DNA of 64,000 bases from Pseudomonadota bacterium (GTDB lineage Bacteria; Pseudomonadota; Gammaproteobacteria; Acidiferrobacterales; UBA6901), in contig JAKASJ010000015.1 in assembly GCA_021819085.1 (NCBI GenBank), forward strand, positions 17,623 to 81,622. The letters run 5' to 3'. The notes under the pieces are model-generated. The model was not told the origin of the DNA. It searched no databases and saw only the letters and a list, made by a program, of their open reading frames with translations. Every line of letters begins with the position of its first letter. Position 1 is the stretch's first letter. This document shows, piece after piece, positions 61,866 through 64,000 of this stretch. A program made the position numbers and the translations under genes.

Positions 61866-63998
61866 CTAGCCTGGATTTCCACGGCGGCGGATTGAGCTAA
61901 GAGCAAGGCCGTTTGCGCGGCTCACGCAGTCAAAACGAGCGGCCTATCGTTCCACCAGGGGACAGGGACGGGGGTGTTCATCAATCCGGAGGCTAGCACG
62001 ATGGGCAGGTGAGCACGACGGTGGAAGCGAACCTGCACCTGGTCTGCGGTGATGACAACGGTGGCCGGCATGTCGATGAGGTCGCGGAAGATCATTCGCG
62101 CCTGAGCGTCGGCGTAGCCACGCATGTTTTTGGCGAGCAACCGATACAGGCCGCTGGCGATAACGAGCAGCGACATGTCGAAGTCGACTTTGAGGCCGAC
62201 GGCTGAAGACAGTGCGTTCATATGGAAGAAGCGCACGGCGTCGGATAGCGCATTCTCGATGAGCATGCGCTGCGCGTAGCGGGTGATGAGTTTCGGTGCG
62301 GTACTTTTGCGGTCATTGGTCAGCAGGATCGTCGGTTCGTCGTGGCCCAGGTCCTGGATGAACAGTTGACGAAAGCTTGCGCCGGCCAGCGTGATGGTCT
62401 GCTCAAATACCCGGGGCGTGCGGAACTTGCGAGCCGGGACGTCGAGTTCGATGGTGCGCCACGCCGAACGCGGCAGCAGCATGACTTCCTTGAGCAGCGC
62501 CGCGGACCGTCGGCGCAGCGTCATGAAGGTGATGCCCATTGCATCGAGGCGGGCGAGATTGGCATAGGTAGTGAGCTGGGAGTCAAAGACCAGATGCCGG
62601 GGCTTCTCGCCATGGGATTTTTCCCAGAACGAGATAAACCGAAAGATCTCTTCGGCCTCCTCGCCCTTGCGCAAATCCGCGTTGGCGTAGCAGAAGGCGT
62701 GCCCGTCGGCATCTTGTGCCAGAAAGGTCAGGATGCTCGTCTGCCGGCGCGAGCGCATGGAGACGTAATGGCGCTCGATGACGGGGTCTTCACCGTAGTA
62801 CGGGACGGAGTGAAAGTCGAGGTTGAAGGAACGTCCCGGCAGCAGCTCGTCACCGGCGATCCGGTGTTGATAGGCCCCCAAGAGCGCGGTGTTCTGCGCA
62901 GGGGTGATATGGGAGGAATACTCCGACAGATAGCTCTTCTTCGGAAAAGCATTGAGGCCCGCAAACAGCGCAAGACCCTCATCGGCAACCAACGCCATGA
63001 CATGGCTTTTGCGTTCGATCGACCAGAGCTTCAGGGCGAGCGAGGCGCGTAGCGCATGGGGCGCCGGGATCATCTTCGAGCCGCGCAACCGCGCACTCTT
63101 GGCCAGCGTCTCCAGGGATAGCCGCACCAGATACGGAACGAACAAGAATAAGCCGCCGCAGCGGGTCTGGAACTCACGGGGCGCCAGGGCGAAGCGGCGC
63201 ACATCGGCCACCGCTTCGATCGTGGCGCGGGGCCGCTCGGGACGCTCCTCATCGCGCCGCCGTGGGAGCGGTGCGAATCCTTCGACCTTCAGCACTTCGC
63301 GCACCGCGGTCGGACTGAGTGACAGATTGCTCTCCTTCAGCGACTCGCTGATCTCGTAGACCGAATAGTTGCGCTTGCGCAGCGCCACGATCAGATCGCG
63401 CGCGGCGGACTTCTTCGGTTGATCCTTTGGCCCCGGGCGCGGGGAGACGAAGAACACCGGATCGGTCTCGCGCCGGAAGTGATGGCAGAGGACCTGGAAG
63501 GAGCCGGCGCTGTAGCCGAAGTCGCGGGCGACTTCGCGGGAGGGTCGTCCCTCGACGAAATAGGCGCGCAGCGCCTCGTATTGGCGCTGCTTGGCTGAGG
63601 CCGGGCTCAGGAAGAAGCGTCGGCAGCGACTTAGGTCTTTTGGTGCATCGTCCTGCACATATACACTTTACTACTACCATCCGTTGTGTCAAGCGTTGGA
63701 TATGAGATCAATCTATGGTTGTGAAGACAAAGGCTATAGATTCGGCCTAAATCGCCTTCTATCACTGGACTACTGATATTTGGAAACCGAGGGTGGTGGC
63801 AATATAGAAAATACAGTACATCTATCCCGATGCACTATACACACTAATGTTATACCCCAGAAGGACGGGCAAGCGGATGGGTCAATCCGGCATTTAGGCC
63901 GAGAAAACTGAAGGTTGGTAGATACATGGCCGACGCGCGCAAGCGACGCAGGCAGCCCAGCAATTAGCCGATCAGCGCGCCGTGGAAATCCAGGCTAG
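61866..63998 (-). mobile_element. insertion-sequence-like element with 21-bp terminal inverted repeats
   Basis: Left CTAGCCTGGATTTCCACGGCG (61866-61886) and right CGCCGTGGAAATCCAGGCTAG (63978-63998) flank the transposase ORF. Confidence 0.9.
61922..63658 (-). CDS. DDE-type transposase-like protein
   Basis: N-terminal HTH-like region (SREVARDFGYSAGSFQVLCHHF), LVFDSQLTTYANLARLDAMGITFMTLRRRS; located between the TIRs. Confidence 0.82.
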   Translation of the reverse strand: MQDDAPKDLSRCRRFFLSPASAKQRQYEALRAYFVEGRPSREVARDFGYSAGSFQVLCHHFRRETDPVFFVSPRPGPKDQPKKSAARDLIVALRKRNYSVYEISESLKESNLSLSPTAVREVLKVEGFAPLPRRRDEERPERPRATIEAVADVRRFALAPREFQTRCGGLFLFVPYLVRLSLETLAKSARLRGSKMIPAPHALRASLALKLWSIERKSHVMALVADEGLALFAGLNAFPKKSYLSEYSSHITPAQNTALLGAYQHRIAGDELLPGRSFNLDFHSVPYYGEDPVIERHYVSMRSRRQTSILTFLAQDADGHAFCYANADLRKGEEAEEIFRFISFWEKSHGEKPRHLVFDSQLTTYANLARLDAMGITFMTLRRRSAALLKEVMLLPRSAWRTIELDVPARKFRTPRVFEQTITLAGASFRQLFIQDLGHDEPTILLTNDRKSTAPKLITRYAQRMLIENALSDAVRFFHMNALSSAVGLKVDFDMSLLVIASGLYRLLAKNMRGYADAQARMIFRDLIDMPATVVITADQVQVRFHRRAHLPIVLASGLMNTPVPVPWWNDRPLVLTA

Positions 63999-64000
63999 CC

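Overview
Contiguous chromosomal segment from what looks like a sulfur-oxidising, probably autotrophic gammaproteobacterium (rDsr-type dsrAB, phosphoribulokinase, TusA/YeeE, rhodanese, two TSUP permeases). Order along the window: (i) a split YeeE/YedE + TusA operon with a candidate sigma-54 promoter and a palindromic site, next to its likely regulators (NtrC-type regulator, histidine kinase, PhnD-like binding protein); (ii) a partial hydrogenase-maturation set hupK-like/hypC/hypD/hypX with no structural genes; (iii) a TSUP permease, PDH E1 alpha/beta and a multi-CxxC thioredoxin-reductase-like flavoprotein; (iv) a Zn-uptake ABC cluster (znuABC-like) with a perfect 16-bp Zur-type palindrome, and a Fur/Zur-family gene with a similar box; (v) a conserved housekeeping run purA-hisZ-DUF2065-hflC-hflK-hflX-hfq-miaA, then an HDOD protein, lysS and prfB (with the +1 frameshift site); (vi) an LPS core/O-antigen glycosyltransferase cluster with O-antigen ligase; (vii) a series of oxygenase, Rieske, TrpD-like, MsrB, VOC and ClC genes; (viii) the most interesting region: an operon of TauD-like oxygenase, 66-aa ORF, 238-aa ORF, orphan Cas6/Cmx6-like RAMP protein and a cysteine-less DsrC paralogue, divergent from a stand-alone dsrAB pair that ends in a strong intrinsic terminator; (ix) PilZ, prk, DUF1820 and an IS-like element with 21-bp terminal inverted repeats reaching the window end. 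No tRNA, rRNA or CRISPR array was recognised. Family calls were made by reading the translated proteins, without database searches.
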